64,000 nt of DNA from Nannocystis pusilla (GTDB lineage Bacteria; Myxococcota_A; Polyangia; Nannocystales; Nannocystaceae). Below, piece after piece: positions 39,301-49,753 of the stretch. Within the stretch, counting starts at the first letter, position 1; each line of letters opens with the position of its first letter. The notes under the pieces were generated by a model, which had not been told where the DNA came from, did not search any database, and was given only the letters and a program-made list of their open reading frames with translations. Location: contig NZ_JAPNKE010000002.1 in the NCBI RefSeq assembly GCF_026626665.1, positions 6,673,168 to 6,737,167 of the forward strand, written 5' to 3'. The translations under genes and the position numbers were made by a program.

Positions 39301-42300
39301 CTTGGCGACCAGCCGGCGGTTGCAGTCCTCGAGCGCGACCCGGCTGGCGATCGTGATCGGCGAGTCGCGCACGACCTGCAGCGTGAACTGCTGGTTGGCG
39401 TCGTTGTTCGGGTCGTACTGGATGACGATCTCGCCCTGATCGCTGCTGCCGTCGTACACGTCCAGCACCTTGCCGCTGTGCTTGGCCCGGATCACGTAGG
39501 TGTTGGCGACCCCGGCCACCGCCTCGAAGCGGAACCGCTGGTTGTCGCCGCCGTTGTAGATCCACTGGTGCAGCCGGGCGCCGTTGTCGTGGCTCGGGCC
39601 CTCGACGTCGACCACCATGCCGTTGTTGTGACCGGGGCGCAGCAGGAACCAGTCGTTCAGCGACGGCACCGTGACCTGCCCCGCGGCCTGGTTGGGGTCG
39701 GCGTAGAACAGCTCGTTGTCGGTGCCGCGATAGCTGACCTGGATCAGGTCGGCGCCGGGCGAATTGCTGGCGCCGTCGATCGCCAGGGCCATGCCGCTGT
39801 GGCGCGGCGTGATCCGGCAGTAGGAGAACATCGGCATCTGCTGGTGCTGCGCGCGCACGGCGGACAGGCGCGTGTGCTCGGCCTCCAGCGCGGTGACCTC
39901 GGCCTGGACCGCGGCGATGCGGGCCGGGCGGTTGGGGTCGACCGCGAACGCGAGCTTGTCCTCGAGCACGCGCTTCTCGACCAGCAGCGCGCCCTCGCTG
40001 CGCTCGCTCGCCGCCAGCGCGGCCAGCTTGACGCCGAGGTCGGTCGGCGCGGCGGAGGTCGGCGCGAGCGTCGGCGTGGCCGCGTACTCCCATTCGGTGA
40101 TCGCGGCCGGCAGCTCGACGAGCCGGTGCCGGCGCAGCTCCATCGCGGTGCAGGTGCCGGCGACGTCGACGAGCTTGAAGGCCCGCATCAGGCTGGTCGT
40201 CGGCGGCACCGCGAACTGGCACGAGGCCCGGAACCAGCCGCCGCCGATGTCGACCAGCGGGGCCGCGATCGGCGAGAGGGTCGCGTCGGGGACCGCCGAC
40301 TCCTGGCTCTTCTTGAACCACGGGGCGAACTTGAGGCCGGTGAGCGTGCCGCCGAGCGGGCGCAGCTCGACGCTCTCCTCGTAGACCCCGCCGCGCACCA
40401 CCGCGACCAGGTCGTCGTTGCGGTACTGGGCGTTCTCGGCCCGCTGGATCTGCACGTTCGACACGGAGGGCGTCCCGACCACCAGGCCGTGGCTGCCGTT
40501 CGGCGAGAAGTCGTAGGCCCGCTGCACGCGCAGCGTGCTCGCGCGCACCGGCGCGTCCGAGGCCACCGCTCGCGCGCCGCCGGTGACGGTCGCATCGAGG
40601 CGCTTGCTGGTGACGTCGACCAGGCCCGCGCCCGCGCCCTCGCTGCCGCGCCAGTACGCGACCAGATCGGCCTCGTCGCCGACCAGGCTGCGGCCGCGGT
40701 CGGCCGCGATCTCCGGCGCCGTGCGGGCGCGGCTCCACAGGCGCAGCTCGGTCAGCAGGCCGGTGAAGTACTCGACATTCCTGTCGTCGAGGCTGCGGCC
40801 GATGATGAGCGGCGTGTTGTCGACGATCAGCGTCTTGCCGGCGAGCGAGCCGCTCGCGCGCTCGATGCCGTCGTGGAAGGTGCGCGCGGTCTGGCCGTCG
40901 TTGGTGATGGCGATGTGGTTCCACTCGCCCCAGCGGATCGTCCCGCGCGGCGTGTCGGGCGGACCCTCGGTGGTGCCGGTGTTGGTGTGGTAGCGGTGGT
41001 GGACGTAGCCGTCGCGGTGTAGCCAGATGTTGTAGTTGCGGCCTGGCTTGCCGACGAGGCCGACCCACTCCTGCGTCGGTCGCTCGGGCTTGATCCACAC
41101 CTCCACGGTGTACCTCTGCACGCGCAGCGCCGCGGTGTCGGGCACGAGGGCGCAGTCGCCGTCGCCGGCGAAGGCGAGCGCCCACGGCGTGGGGTCGACC
41201 TCCTCGAGCGCGCCGAGCTTCCAGCAGCCGCACAGGCCCTCCTCCTGGCCGTTGATCGGCTCGAACATGCCGCTGGCGATCTGGGCGTCGCTGCGGGCGA
41301 CGCTCCACACGCGCACGTCGGCGATGCTGCCGGCGAAGTGCTCGCCGCGGACGCGGCCGATCGTGAAGTTGGTCACCGGCGTCGGCACGTCGTGGGCCGC
41401 GGCCGGCGCGTCGGTGGCGATCGGGGCGCCGTCGAGGTAGAGCCGGCGCGTATTGGTGGCGGCGTCGTAGCTGGCCGCGACGTGGTGCCAGCCGTCCTGC
41501 AGCGGGGCCGTGTTGCACGCCATGTCCTGGCCGCCCCACTCGTGGCGCAGGCCGGTCGGCGTCAGGCTCAGGCTCGTGACGCGGTTGGCCGCGCCGTGCT
41601 CGCCCCACGCGAGGATGCCCCCGCGGTCATCGAGCGCGGCCGGATCCACGCCTCCACCGTGTAGCTGGCCGCGCCGGTCGGGACCTTCGCGTCGCGCACC
41701 GCGACGTACTCGTCGACGCCGTCGAAGTCGACGCCGCGCCGCTTCAGCGACGCCAGGCGCTTGACCCCGATCGCGCTGCCGAGCGCCCACGGGGCCTCGA
41801 GCGCGAACTGACCGGCGTCGATCGGCGTGACCGGGTAGATGCTGTTGTACTCGGCGGTGCCGGTGATCTGCACGGCGTCGCCGACCACGAGGCCGTGGTT
41901 CGGCGCGGTGACGATCAGCTTGCCCTCGGGCGTGCGCCGGTACGAGGTGACCGCGCCGTCGAAGGTCAGGCCGGTCTCGCGGGTGACGACCTTCTCCCAG
42001 CGGCCGATGCCGTCCTCGAGGCCGGCGAAGTCGACCTCGATCTCGAAGGTGTCGCCGCCGGTGGCCTTGACCAGGAAGCGGCCGTTGTAGTTGCGGGTGC
42101 CGCGGATCTCGACGCTGTCGCCGATCTTCAGCTTGTCCGCGCCGCTGGTCTGGACCGCCACCTTGTCGCCGCTGCCGCGCCGCAGGGCCGCGATGGCGCC
42201 GGTGATCGGTTGGTTGACCTGCGCGGCGACCACGTTCTCGAGCGTGTCGAGCGGGAGCAGCAGCTCGCGGCGCTCGCTGTGCAGCACGCGCTGGCTGGTG

Positions 42301-44969
42301 GGCGCGTCGGCGAGGCGCGACAGGGTGCCGTCGGTGGCCGCGGCGAACGACAGGACCGGCGTGCCCTGCGAACCCGCGGCCACCAGCATCACGCGCACGG
42401 CCGTGCGCAGGAGCATGCGGGCGCCGGACGCGGTGGCCTGCTCCTCCTGCAGGTCGTAGCGGACGGCGCACAGGCTGCGGACCGGGCCCTGCAGCGCGGC
42501 GCCGAGGTCGATCACCGTGCGCTCGACGCCGGGGAGCAGCGAGCCGTCGGCGCTGGAGGTGCGCTGCTGGGGGTCGAACAGGCCGGTCTCGGACGAGAGG
42601 ATCGAGACGACCTCGACCTTGCTGCCGGCGCCGTGGACGAAGAAGTGCCAGCGCTGGCGGTCGACGTCGCGGGTCGGCAGGAGCACGACCGCGAACAGGC
42701 CGTCGTGCACGCCGGCGATCAGCCTCAGCTCGGTCGAGGGCTCGTAGAACGGGACGCCGGCGGTGTCGGAGAAGTCGAGCGAGTCGAAGGTCTGGTCGGC
42801 GGCGCCGCTGGTCGGCAGCAGCGGCTCGTGGCGCTTGCGCGAGCGCTTGAAGCGGACCTCGACCTTGGGCACCAGCTGGTTGGTCATGCCGTCGAGGACG
42901 AAGCGGTCGACCAGCAGCGTGCCCGCGGTCGACTGGCGGAACACGTAGAGGAAGCCGAAGCCCGAGACCACCTGCACCGGCGCGATCGCGGTGTCGGCGG
43001 CGGTGTGGTAGCGCGAGCACAGCACGTACCTCGCGGTGTCGGCGTCGTAGGTCAGCGTCTTGGCCTCGCGGGCGATCACCGAGGTGTCGTCGGCCTGCGC
43101 CGGCAGCTCGAGGTCCCGCCACGGCTCCCAGCCCGGCCGGGCGTCGCCGGTCAGGGCGACCGTGTCCTCGAACCCGGACTGCTTGACCGTGTACTGCACG
43201 CGGCCGTCGGCGCGGGTCGCGAACACCAGCACCTTGCCCTCGTGGGTCACCGTCGTCACGAGCGCGCGGCGGGCCTCGATCGGCAGCAGCGAGGTGACCT
43301 GCACGCAGCCCTCCTCGCGCGTGCCGGCGCGGCCGTACGCCGACGAATCGCGGGCGCTCGCGCCGGAGTCCTCGTCGAGCTTCCAGTAGCCGGCCAGGCC
43401 GCGCTCGTGGCCGGTGAGGCCGCGGGCCATGGCGGCCTGGATCTGCGCCTCGCTGCGCACGCAGGTCCACACCCGCACCTCGGCGATGAGGCCGGCGAAG
43501 GGGCTGCCCTCGGGGCTGTTGCCGATCATGACGTTGGGGCGCGCGGCGGCCTTCGGCAGCTGGGCCGGGCCGGAGGCGACGAGCTTGCCGCCCGCGTAGA
43601 GCCGGACCTGGCCGGCCGGATCGAGGACGCCGCAGATGTGCGTCCAGCGGCCGGTCGGCAGGGTCCCGGCGGGCGCGTAGAGGCCCTTGTCCCCGCCGTC
43701 GGCGGCGATCGCGAACAAGCCGAAGCCGGTGCCGTCGCCGTTGGCGAGCAGCATCACGTGGTCGCCGCCGTAGGTGGTGTGCATCTCGAACACGCGGGAC
43801 CACGCCGCCGCGGCTTGCGGGCGGACCCACGCCTCGACCGTGCAGCCGCTGCTGAAGTCGAGGGTCATCGCGGGCAGGCGCACGCGCGAGGTGCCGCTGA
43901 AAGAGCTGACCTTGATCTCCTCGCCGGGCGCCGCGTAGGTGCGGCCGGTCAGCCGCGGCGCCACCCAGCTGGCCTCGCCGACGACCGCGCCGTGGCGGCC
44001 GTTGCCGCTGTGATCGCGCGCGACCAGGCCGGCCGCGGCGTCGAGCGGCCAGTAGCCGAACAGCCCGGCCTCGTCGCCGTGGAGGCGCCGATTCATGGCC
44101 GCCTGGATCTGCTCGGCGCTGCGGGCGTAGGTCCACAGCCGCACCTCGGACGCGAGGCCGCGCAGCAGCGCGTCGGGCCAGTTGCTCTTGCCGAGGTAGT
44201 TGCGCGAGCGCTGGGTGTTGTTCGGCAGCCACAGCTGCCCCTGAGCCACCTGCACGCCGTTCTTGTAGAGGCGCCCGAAGCCGCCGGCGTCGACCGTCGC
44301 GGCCACGTGGGTCCACGCGTTGAGCGGGAGGGCCCCGGGCGCCGTGAGGGCCTTGACCTGATCGCCGCGGAAGACGCTCAGGTTCAGGTCCGGGCTCGTG
44401 CCGGTGTTGGTGAACACGATGTTGTCGCTGGCCGGCCCGTTGCCGAGGTCGACGATCCGCGAGTAGTTGGCGAACGCCTCGTGCCGCACCCACGCCTCGA
44501 TCGTGAAGCCCTGGCTGAAGTCCGGGTTCATCGGCGGCAGCGCCACGTGGCCGTCGGTCCCGTCGAACTTCAGCGCCGGCGCCATCTCCTCGACGCGCCA
44601 GATCTCCGCGGCGCTCGTGTTCGTCGTCGTCGTCGGCGTGCCGTTCGGCAGCACGCTGAGCAGCTTGCCGTGCTGCACCGAGCGCACGAACACGCCGCCG
44701 CCCGGCGCCGGCTCGACGCGCCACTGCTCCGCCTCGCCGCGATTGGTGGAGCTGCCGAGGGTCCCCTCCGCCGTCGAGGTCAGCAGCTTGCCGTGGTCGC
44801 TGCGCAGGAAGACGCGGCCGTCGTCGCCGGCGACCTCGATCGCCCAGGTCTCCCACCACAGCTTGTTCTCGTGGGTGTAGATGTTGCCGTTGGTGTCGGC
44901 GCCGAGCTGCTTGCCCAGCGCGTTGTTGCCGAGGATGATGAACTTGTCGAGATACCGGGAGAGCGGCAC
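36322..44969 (-). CDS. Giant multidomain LamG / ricin-type protein (~2,880 residues)
   Basis: Domains, by approximate residue: beta-trefoil fascin-like unit 5-115 ('GKQLGADTNGNIYTHENKLW'); LamG-type jellyroll units at ~135-320, ~360-535, ~1090-1250, ~1270-1440 and ~2035-2230 (for example 'FTIEAWVRHEAFANYSRIVD'); a possible beta-propeller at ~540-860; coiled coil ~1620-1690; ricin-type trefoil ~1710-1840 ('DVYDGSSDQGEIVIQYD'); and a unique C-terminal ~600 residues ending in a short coiled coil. No signal peptide or membrane helix was found, so export, if any, is non-classical. The start is GTG at 44969 with GGAGG five bases upstream; open sequence to 45237 is not supported. One frame break lies near 41635 in a LamG unit. 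The job is unknown: surface adhesion or a toxin-like lectin are both possible. Confidence 0.88.
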
Positions 44970-45182
44970 GAGGTCCTCCGAATCCGCGGCGGTCCTCGGG
45001 GCGAGCCCGCGCCGCGATGGGTGAGCGAGCGGACGACGCGACGCGGACCCGTCCCACGGGCCACTGCATCGCGCGACCGAGCCGACTCGCGGCGCCTGGT
45101 GGTCGCCGCTGCGTCTGCACCGCGGATATTCGGCGCGGACCGCCGGCGCCACCATGGCCGGTCGTGCCGATGATTGGGCCGA
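44970..45182. other. Leader of the giant gene
   Basis: 213 bases between the AraC-type gene and the giant gene on the same strand. The ribosome binding site GGAGG is at the right edge of the giant CDS. No hairpin terminator for the upstream gene is evident, so read-through and shared transcription are possible. Confidence 0.4.
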
Positions 45183-46229
45183 TCACGCCATCGCGTGCGC
45201 GTGCGCCCGGTACTGCCCGGGCGCGGTCCCGGTCCACCGCTTGAACGCGCGGTAGAACGCGCGCAGGTCGGTGAAGCCGACGCGGCTCGCGACCTCGCAG
45301 ATCGTCAGGTTGCCGGCGGCGAGGTGGCGCAGCGCGAGCTCGCGGCGCACGTCGTCGAACAGGTCCTGGAAGCTGCGGCCGGCGTCCTGCAGGCGGCGCT
45401 GCAGCGTGCGCTGCGACATGCCGAGGCGCTTGGCCGTGTGCGCCACGTTGAGCGCGGCCTCGTGCAGGTGCTCCGTCAGGTCGCGGCGCACGAGGTCGAG
45501 GAAGTCGTCGGCCGGCAGCCCGGCGATGTCGGCGAGGTGGCGGTCGAGCAGCTCGAGCAGCTTCGGCGAGCGCGTGGGCAGCGGCCAGTCGAGCTGGGCG
45601 CGGTCGCAGATCAGGGCGTTGCAGGGCTTATCGAAGCGGACCGGCGCCGCGAAGATGCGCTCGTACTCGTCGAGGTCGGCCGGGCGCGAATGCGTGAACC
45701 ACACCTCGCGGAGCGGGAACGGCCCGCCGAGCAGCCCGCGCAGCCGCAGCAGCACGTTGCCCAGCACCGCCAGCGTGCCGTGCGGGCACGGCACCACCCG
45801 CGTCCCGCCGTCCTTGACGAAGCGCGCCAGCGCCCCGTCGGTCTCGAGGCACACGCGCGTGCGCCGGTGGAACACCGAGAAGAAGCGCACCAGCCGGTGC
45901 AAGGATTGACCGACGGTCGGGCACACGCGCGCCGCGTGATAGAGGATCTCCGGACACTGGCTGTCGACCACCGCCTCGCCGACGTGCAGGCCGAACAGCG
46001 GGTCGCGCAGCATCCGCGCGGCCTCGTCCCACAGCCGCCACTCGACCACCTCCGGGATCCAGCCGTCCGACTCCACCAGCGCGGCCTCGGGCAGGCCGAC
46101 GCGGTCCAGCAGCTCCTGCGTGTCGAGCCCGCGGGCCGCCGCCGCCGCGACGATCATCTGCACCCCCGTGATCGAGAACGACCCGAGCTTGAGCTCGGGC
46201 CCCGGCAGCGACCTCTGTAAATCCCCCAT
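45183..46229 (-). CDS. AraC-family transcriptional regulator
   Basis: A 348-residue regulator. The N-terminal ~230 residues match the Arabinose_bd-type ligand domain of the OruR/GbuR subgroup ('QELLDRVGLPEAALVESDG', 'PLFGLHVGEAV', 'VWFTHSRPADLDEYERIF'). The C-terminal ~90 residues are an AraC double helix-turn-helix ('TAKRLGMSQRTLQRRLQDAG', 'ICEVASRVGFTDLRAFYRAF', 'FKRWTGTAPGQYR'). I chose the ATG at 46229; upstream open frame lacks a ribosome binding site. It lies directly upstream of the giant protein gene, a natural target, and is divergent from the small membrane protein gene. Confidence 0.93.
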   Translation of the reverse strand: MGDLQRSLPGPELKLGSFSITGVQMIVAAAAARGLDTQELLDRVGLPEAALVESDGWIPEVVEWRLWDEAARMLRDPLFGLHVGEAVVDSQCPEILYHAARVCPTVGQSLHRLVRFFSVFHRRTRVCLETDGALARFVKDGGTRVVPCPHGTLAVLGNVLLRLRGLLGGPFPLREVWFTHSRPADLDEYERIFAAPVRFDKPCNALICDRAQLDWPLPTRSPKLLELLDRHLADIAGLPADDFLDLVRRDLTEHLHEAALNVAHTAKRLGMSQRTLQRRLQDAGRSFQDLFDDVRRELALRHLAAGNLTICEVASRVGFTDLRAFYRAFKRWTGTAPGQYRAHAHAMA

Positions 46230-46590
46230 GAACCATCCCCCCGTCGCGCGGAGCGTCTCTGACGATCCAGACAGCTCCGCCTCGGCCTCGGCCACGCCCC
46301 GTCGCGGCGGCGCCTGATAGTGTCGCCGGCCGCGCAACGGATCACCCGCGAAACCGCCCCTGCCGGGCAGCGGCGGGCCTCCTGAGGGGGATCTCGGGAT
46401 CCGGACTCCGGGCCCGCGAGCGACCCGCGGGCCGCGCGTGCGAGCGTCCTTCGCCGTCGACGCGCGTCGCCGCGGCTCGCAAATCGCTTGACACGCCGCC
46501 GCACGCCACGCGCCGCGAGACGAGCACGAATTCTGCCGAGCACGCCCGCGTGTCACCTCCGCACCGAGCCGCGTGGTAAGAAGGACCGCT
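46230..46590. other. Divergent intergenic region
   Basis: About 360 bases of GC-rich sequence between two divergent genes, expected to contain both promoters. No operator-like repeat was recognised and no ORF is convincing. Confidence 0.4.
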
Positions 46591-47099
46591 TTGCATCGCA
46601 CGCTGCTGCACCGCACGAACCGCCTCGCCTTCTTCGCCTGGTGGGCCGCCATCACCGTCGGCGCCGGCGCCGTGCTCACCCTGGGCCTGGGCTTGCTGAC
46701 GGGCTTTCGCGCCGAGTCGCTGATGTTCGCGGCGCTGGCGGCGGTCCCTCTGGTCGCGATCGTGACGCTCCTCGTGCTGATCGTGAAGACCGATCAACCG
46801 GGGCCGGGTCTGACGAAGCGCCCGTTCATCGAGCTCGTGTGGGCCCCGGGCAGCTCAGCGTGCGCGACCCGCAGGGGACCGTGCTCGGCAGCGTCACCGA
46901 CGGGACGCTCCGGGTGCAGCGCATCAACGTCGGCAGCCGCATGCAAGCGGCCCTCTCGCTGCGGACGCACACCGTGCAACAGCTCGTGGTGCCGCGCACC
47001 CCGCGAGGCCCGTGGCCCACCGTCCCTGCGGTGAGCGGCGAGGGCGCGCGGCTCGTCGAAGACGCGACGTACGACGCGCTGGCCGTCCACGCGCAGTGA
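46591..47099 (+). CDS. Small membrane protein, probably phospholipid-scramblase-like or PH-like soluble part; frameshifted
   Basis: About 169 residues. Two predicted membrane helices ('LAFFAWWAAITVGAGAVLTL' and 'LMFAALAAVPLVAIVTLLVL') are followed by a soluble beta-rich tail ('QLSVRDPQGTVLGSVTDGTL', 'RINVGSRMQAALSLRTH'). I know no family for it; the tail only loosely recalls beta-rich membrane-attached domains. Start: a TTG at 46591, six codons after an in-frame GTG, because AGAAGG is seven bases upstream of it. A one-base break near 46847, in a GGGC run, is needed to join helices and tail. The stop is followed 55 bases later by the metallo-beta-lactamase-fold gene. Confidence 0.6.
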
Positions 47100-47154
47100 G
47101 GCCGCCCGCGCACGGCGCCGGCGCACGGGCTAGACTGAGCCCCGGAGGTGCGCG

Positions 47155-47856
47155 ATGGAGACGCGAGTCGACGAGGTGGCCGACGGGATCTACCGGCTCA
47201 ACACCGAGGTGCCCGGGTTCAACTTCAATCAGTACTTGATCGTCGACGACGAGCCGCTGCTGTTTCACACCGGGCCGCGCGGCCTGTTCGAGAGCGTGAG
47301 CGCGGCGATCGCCCGCGTCATCGGGCTCGATCGGCTGCGCTGGATCGGCTTCTCGCACGTCGAGGCCGACGAGTGCGGCGCGCTCAACCACTTCCTGGCC
47401 GCGGCGCCGCTCGCCTCGCCGCTGTGCAGCAAGGTCGCGGCGATGGTCTCGATGACCGACCTCGCCGATCGCCCGCCGCGCGCCCTGGCCGACGGCGAGT
47501 CGCTGGCGCTCGGCCGGCGCCGCGTGACCTGGCTCGACGCGCCGCACGTGCCGCACGGCTGGGAGTGCGGCTACCTGTTCGAGGACGAGACCCGGACCCT
47601 GCTGTGCGGCGACCTGTTCACCCAGAGCGGCGGCAGCGACGTGCCCCTCACCGAGTCCGACATCCTCGGCCCGAGCGAGGCCTTCCGCGCCGAGATGGAC
47701 TACTTCGCCCACGGCCGCCGCCAGGGCGAGCTGCTCGAGCGACTCGCCCGCACGCAGCCGACCACGCTCGCCTGCATGCACGGCAGCGCGTGGCGGGGCG
47801 ACGGCGGCGCGCTCATCCGAGAGCTGGCGACGAGCCTCGAGCGCCCGCCGCAATGA
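47155..47856 (+). CDS. Metallo-beta-lactamase-fold hydrolase / flavodiiron-like ODP domain
   Basis: A 233-residue stand-alone MBL-fold protein. The metal motif is 'SHVEADECGALN', an HxExD form typical of flavodiiron ODP proteins rather than the HxHxDH form of hydrolases; further ligands are in 'DAPHVPHGW', 'LLCGDLF' and 'ACMHGS'. These match the ODP set (H-x-E-x-D, H, D, H), so it may bind a diiron site and react with oxygen or NO, or act as a simple hydrolase. No flavodoxin domain is attached. GGAGG six bases before the ATG sets the start. Confidence 0.9.
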   Translation: METRVDEVADGIYRLNTEVPGFNFNQYLIVDDEPLLFHTGPRGLFESVSAAIARVIGLDRLRWIGFSHVEADECGALNHFLAAAPLASPLCSKVAAMVSMTDLADRPPRALADGESLALGRRRVTWLDAPHVPHGWECGYLFEDETRTLLCGDLFTQSGGSDVPLTESDILGPSEAFRAEMDYFAHGRRQGELLERLARTQPTTLACMHGSAWRGDGGALIRELATSLERPPQ

Positions 47857-47873
47857 ACTCGTGGGCGAGCGCG

Positions 47874-48770
47874 TCACGCCCCGAGCTCCTTCACCATGAG
47901 ATCGATGAAGCGCCGGACGCGAGGCTCGAGGTGACGTCGGCTCGGATAGATCGCCGCGATCTTCACGTCCCCCACCTCGAGCCCGGGTAACACCTGCCGG
48001 AGACGACCGGCGACCAGGTCCTCGGCGACCAGAAAGTCCGGCAAGAACGCGATGCCGAACCCTGCGACGGCGGCGTCGCGGAGGGCCTCGCCGCTATCCA
48101 GCCGCAAGCGGCTGCGACCCTGCGCCTTGACCCACGCCCCGTCGTCGCCGAGGAAGCGCCAGCTCTGCCGGCGATTGCGACTGCTGAAGTACAGGCAGTC
48201 GTGGGCCGCCAGCGCATCGATGTCTCGCGGCTGGCCGCGCCTGGCGAGGTAGGCCGGAGACGCGCACAGCAGGGCCCTGTACTTGGCGACCACCCGGGAC
48301 ACGAGCCGCGTGTCCGGCGGCGCCTCACCGATCCGCACCGCCAGATCGAAGCCCTCCTCGATGATGTCCGCCTGGCGATCGCTGAGGTTGACCTCGACCT
48401 GAACCTCGGGCCAGGTCTCGAGATACTGCTCGATCAGCGGCAGCACCACCCGCCGCCCGAACGCGTCGGGCACCGTGAGCCGCAAGATGCCCCTCGGCGC
48501 CCCGTCGCGCCCCGCCACGCTCGCCTCGGCGTCGTCGACCGCCGCCAGGATCTGCGTCCCGTGCTCGTAGAACACCCGCCCCTCGTCCGTGAGGCTCAGC
48601 GCGCGCGTCGAGCGGTTCAGCAAGCGCACACCCAGCCGGTCCTCCAGGCGGCTCACTGCCTTGCCCGCCGCCGAGCGGGTCAAGCCCATCGCCTGGCCCC
48701 CGGCGACGAAGCTGCCCTCGTCGACGACCGCCATGAAGACGAGGATCTCGCTCAAGTTTGCCCGCAGCAT
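47874..48770 (-). CDS. LysR-family transcriptional regulator
   Basis: A 298-residue LysR regulator. The N-terminal winged helix is clear ('FMAVVDEGSFVAGGQAMGLT', 'AAGKAVSRLEDRLGVRLLN'), as is the effector domain ('LRLTVPDAFGRRVVLPLIEQ', 'YLARRGQPRDIDALAAHDC'). It belongs to the CrgA-like/DsdC-like group that often controls a divergent gene. A RidA-family gene is divergently placed 167 bases away, the usual target layout. I chose the ATG at 48770, with GGGGAG upstream; an in-frame extension to 48947 overlaps the divergent promoter and is unlikely. Confidence 0.93.
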   Translation of the reverse strand: MLRANLSEILVFMAVVDEGSFVAGGQAMGLTRSAAGKAVSRLEDRLGVRLLNRSTRALSLTDEGRVFYEHGTQILAAVDDAEASVAGRDGAPRGILRLTVPDAFGRRVVLPLIEQYLETWPEVQVEVNLSDRQADIIEEGFDLAVRIGEAPPDTRLVSRVVAKYRALLCASPAYLARRGQPRDIDALAAHDCLYFSSRNRRQSWRFLGDDGAWVKAQGRSRLRLDSGEALRDAAVAGFGIAFLPDFLVAEDLVAGRLRQVLPGLEVGDVKIAAIYPSRRHLEPRVRRFIDLMVKELGA

Positions 48771-48937
48771 CGTGCCACTCCCCTGCGCCGGCGCCGGCGC
48801 CGGCCCTGGCGCCCGATCTTTGTAAGCCGGCTCTTCGCCGCTGTGTAGAAAACCGTTCGTCAATCGGCCGGCTACATTCCTCGGCGCCGCGTCGATGTCG
48901 CCGCGGCGAATCTTCGAGATACGAGACGGAGTCGAGC

Positions 48938-49333
48938 ATGACGACAACGGCCACCACCTACGACCACGGGGTGCCCTGGGAAGCTGGCTTCGGCGTCACC
49001 CAGGGGTACCGCGCGAACGGCACCATCTACATCTCCGGCCAGTTCTCCCACGACATGCAGGGCACGTTCGTGGGCGAGGGCGACTTCGAGGCCCAGGTCC
49101 GACAGACGCTGGAGAACCTCGACCGGGTGCTCGCGGGATTCGGCGTCACGCGCTCCAACCTCGCCGAGATCGTGGTCTACCTGACGAACCCGCGCGAGCA
49201 CTTCGACCGGTGCGTCGCGCTTTACAAGGAGTACATGGGGAGCCATCGTGCGGCGGGCACCCTCGTCGGCGTGTCTGGGTTGGCGTTTCCGCATCAACTG
49301 ATCGAGATCCGCGCCGTCGCGCACGCGGATTGA
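48938..49333 (+). CDS. RidA/YjgF-family enamine deaminase-like protein
   Basis: A 131-residue protein of the RidA superfamily, whose members hydrolyse reactive enamines/imines or bind metabolites. Family features are 'YRANGTIYISGQFSHD', 'VRQTLENLDRVLAGFG', 'LAEIVVYLTNPREHFDRCVA' and the end 'FPHQLIEIRAVAHAD'. The 'IEIRA' end keeps the Arg-containing pattern; whether the full RidA active site is present cannot be judged here. It is divergent from a LysR gene, which probably senses its substrate. GAGACGGAG lies upstream of the ATG. Confidence 0.92.
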   Translation: MTTTATTYDHGVPWEAGFGVTQGYRANGTIYISGQFSHDMQGTFVGEGDFEAQVRQTLENLDRVLAGFGVTRSNLAEIVVYLTNPREHFDRCVALYKEYMGSHRAAGTLVGVSGLAFPHQLIEIRAVAHAD

Positions 49334-49341
49334 TCGCGCGC

Positions 49342-49371
49342 GAGGGCAGCCGCCGGCCGGCGACTGCCCTC
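49342..49371. terminator. Bidirectional hairpin terminator
   Basis: GAGGGCAG at 49342-49349 pairs with CTGCCCTC at 49364-49371, and an inner CGCCGG/CCGGCG stem continues it. There is no T tract, but it lies exactly between two convergent gene ends (49333 and 49391), so it may stop transcription from both sides. Confidence 0.7.
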
Positions 49372-49390
49372 TCCTCGCGTCACGCCGGCG

Positions 49391-49753
49391 TCACTCCGGC
49401 TTCTTGCCGCCGTGCTTGGCGACCACCGCCGCGATCAGCGTCTTGCCGGGCTCCTCGGCGCACGTCTTGAACAGCCGGTAGCCCATCGCCGAGCGGTTCT
49501 TGTCGTAGCACTCGAGCACGTCCTTGTGCTTCTCCTCGAGCTTCTGCGCCTGACACTCGGCCTTCACTTCCGACTTCAACGTCTTCATGATCTCGGGCGA
49601 ATCGCCGGTCTCCTTCGCCTCGAGGATGACGATGCCCGCCAGCGGGCCGGCCGCCTTGGCGCACAGGGAGTCCTCGTCGCCGCCGGAGCAGGCGGGAGCG
49701 ACGAGCGCCGCGACGAACAGCGCGGCCAGCGAGAGCTTGATCGACAGGGTCAT
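49391..49753 (-). CDS. Small lipoprotein
   Basis: A 120-residue lipoprotein. The signal peptide 'LSLAALFVAALVAPAC' ends in a lipobox-like 'VAPAC'. The mature part is charged and helical with Cys residues ('EDSLCAK', 'AECQAQK', 'ECYDKNRSAMGYRLFKTC') that could form two disulphides. Function unknown. AGGAGA sits five bases before the ATG at 49753. It shares a hairpin terminator with the RidA gene. Confidence 0.85.
   Translation of the reverse strand: MTLSIKLSLAALFVAALVAPACSGGDEDSLCAKAAGPLAGIVILEAKETGDSPEIMKTLKSEVKAECQAQKLEEKHKDVLECYDKNRSAMGYRLFKTCAEEPGKTLIAAVVAKHGGKKPE

Noticed and set aside
36208-45173. Very long plus-strand open frames (over 1,000 residues) opposite the giant LamG protein
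   Set aside because: They are rich in Arg, Val, Ala and Gln with low complexity and no domain, the usual mirror image of a GC-rich gene. The minus strand has clear domains and a good ribosome binding site.
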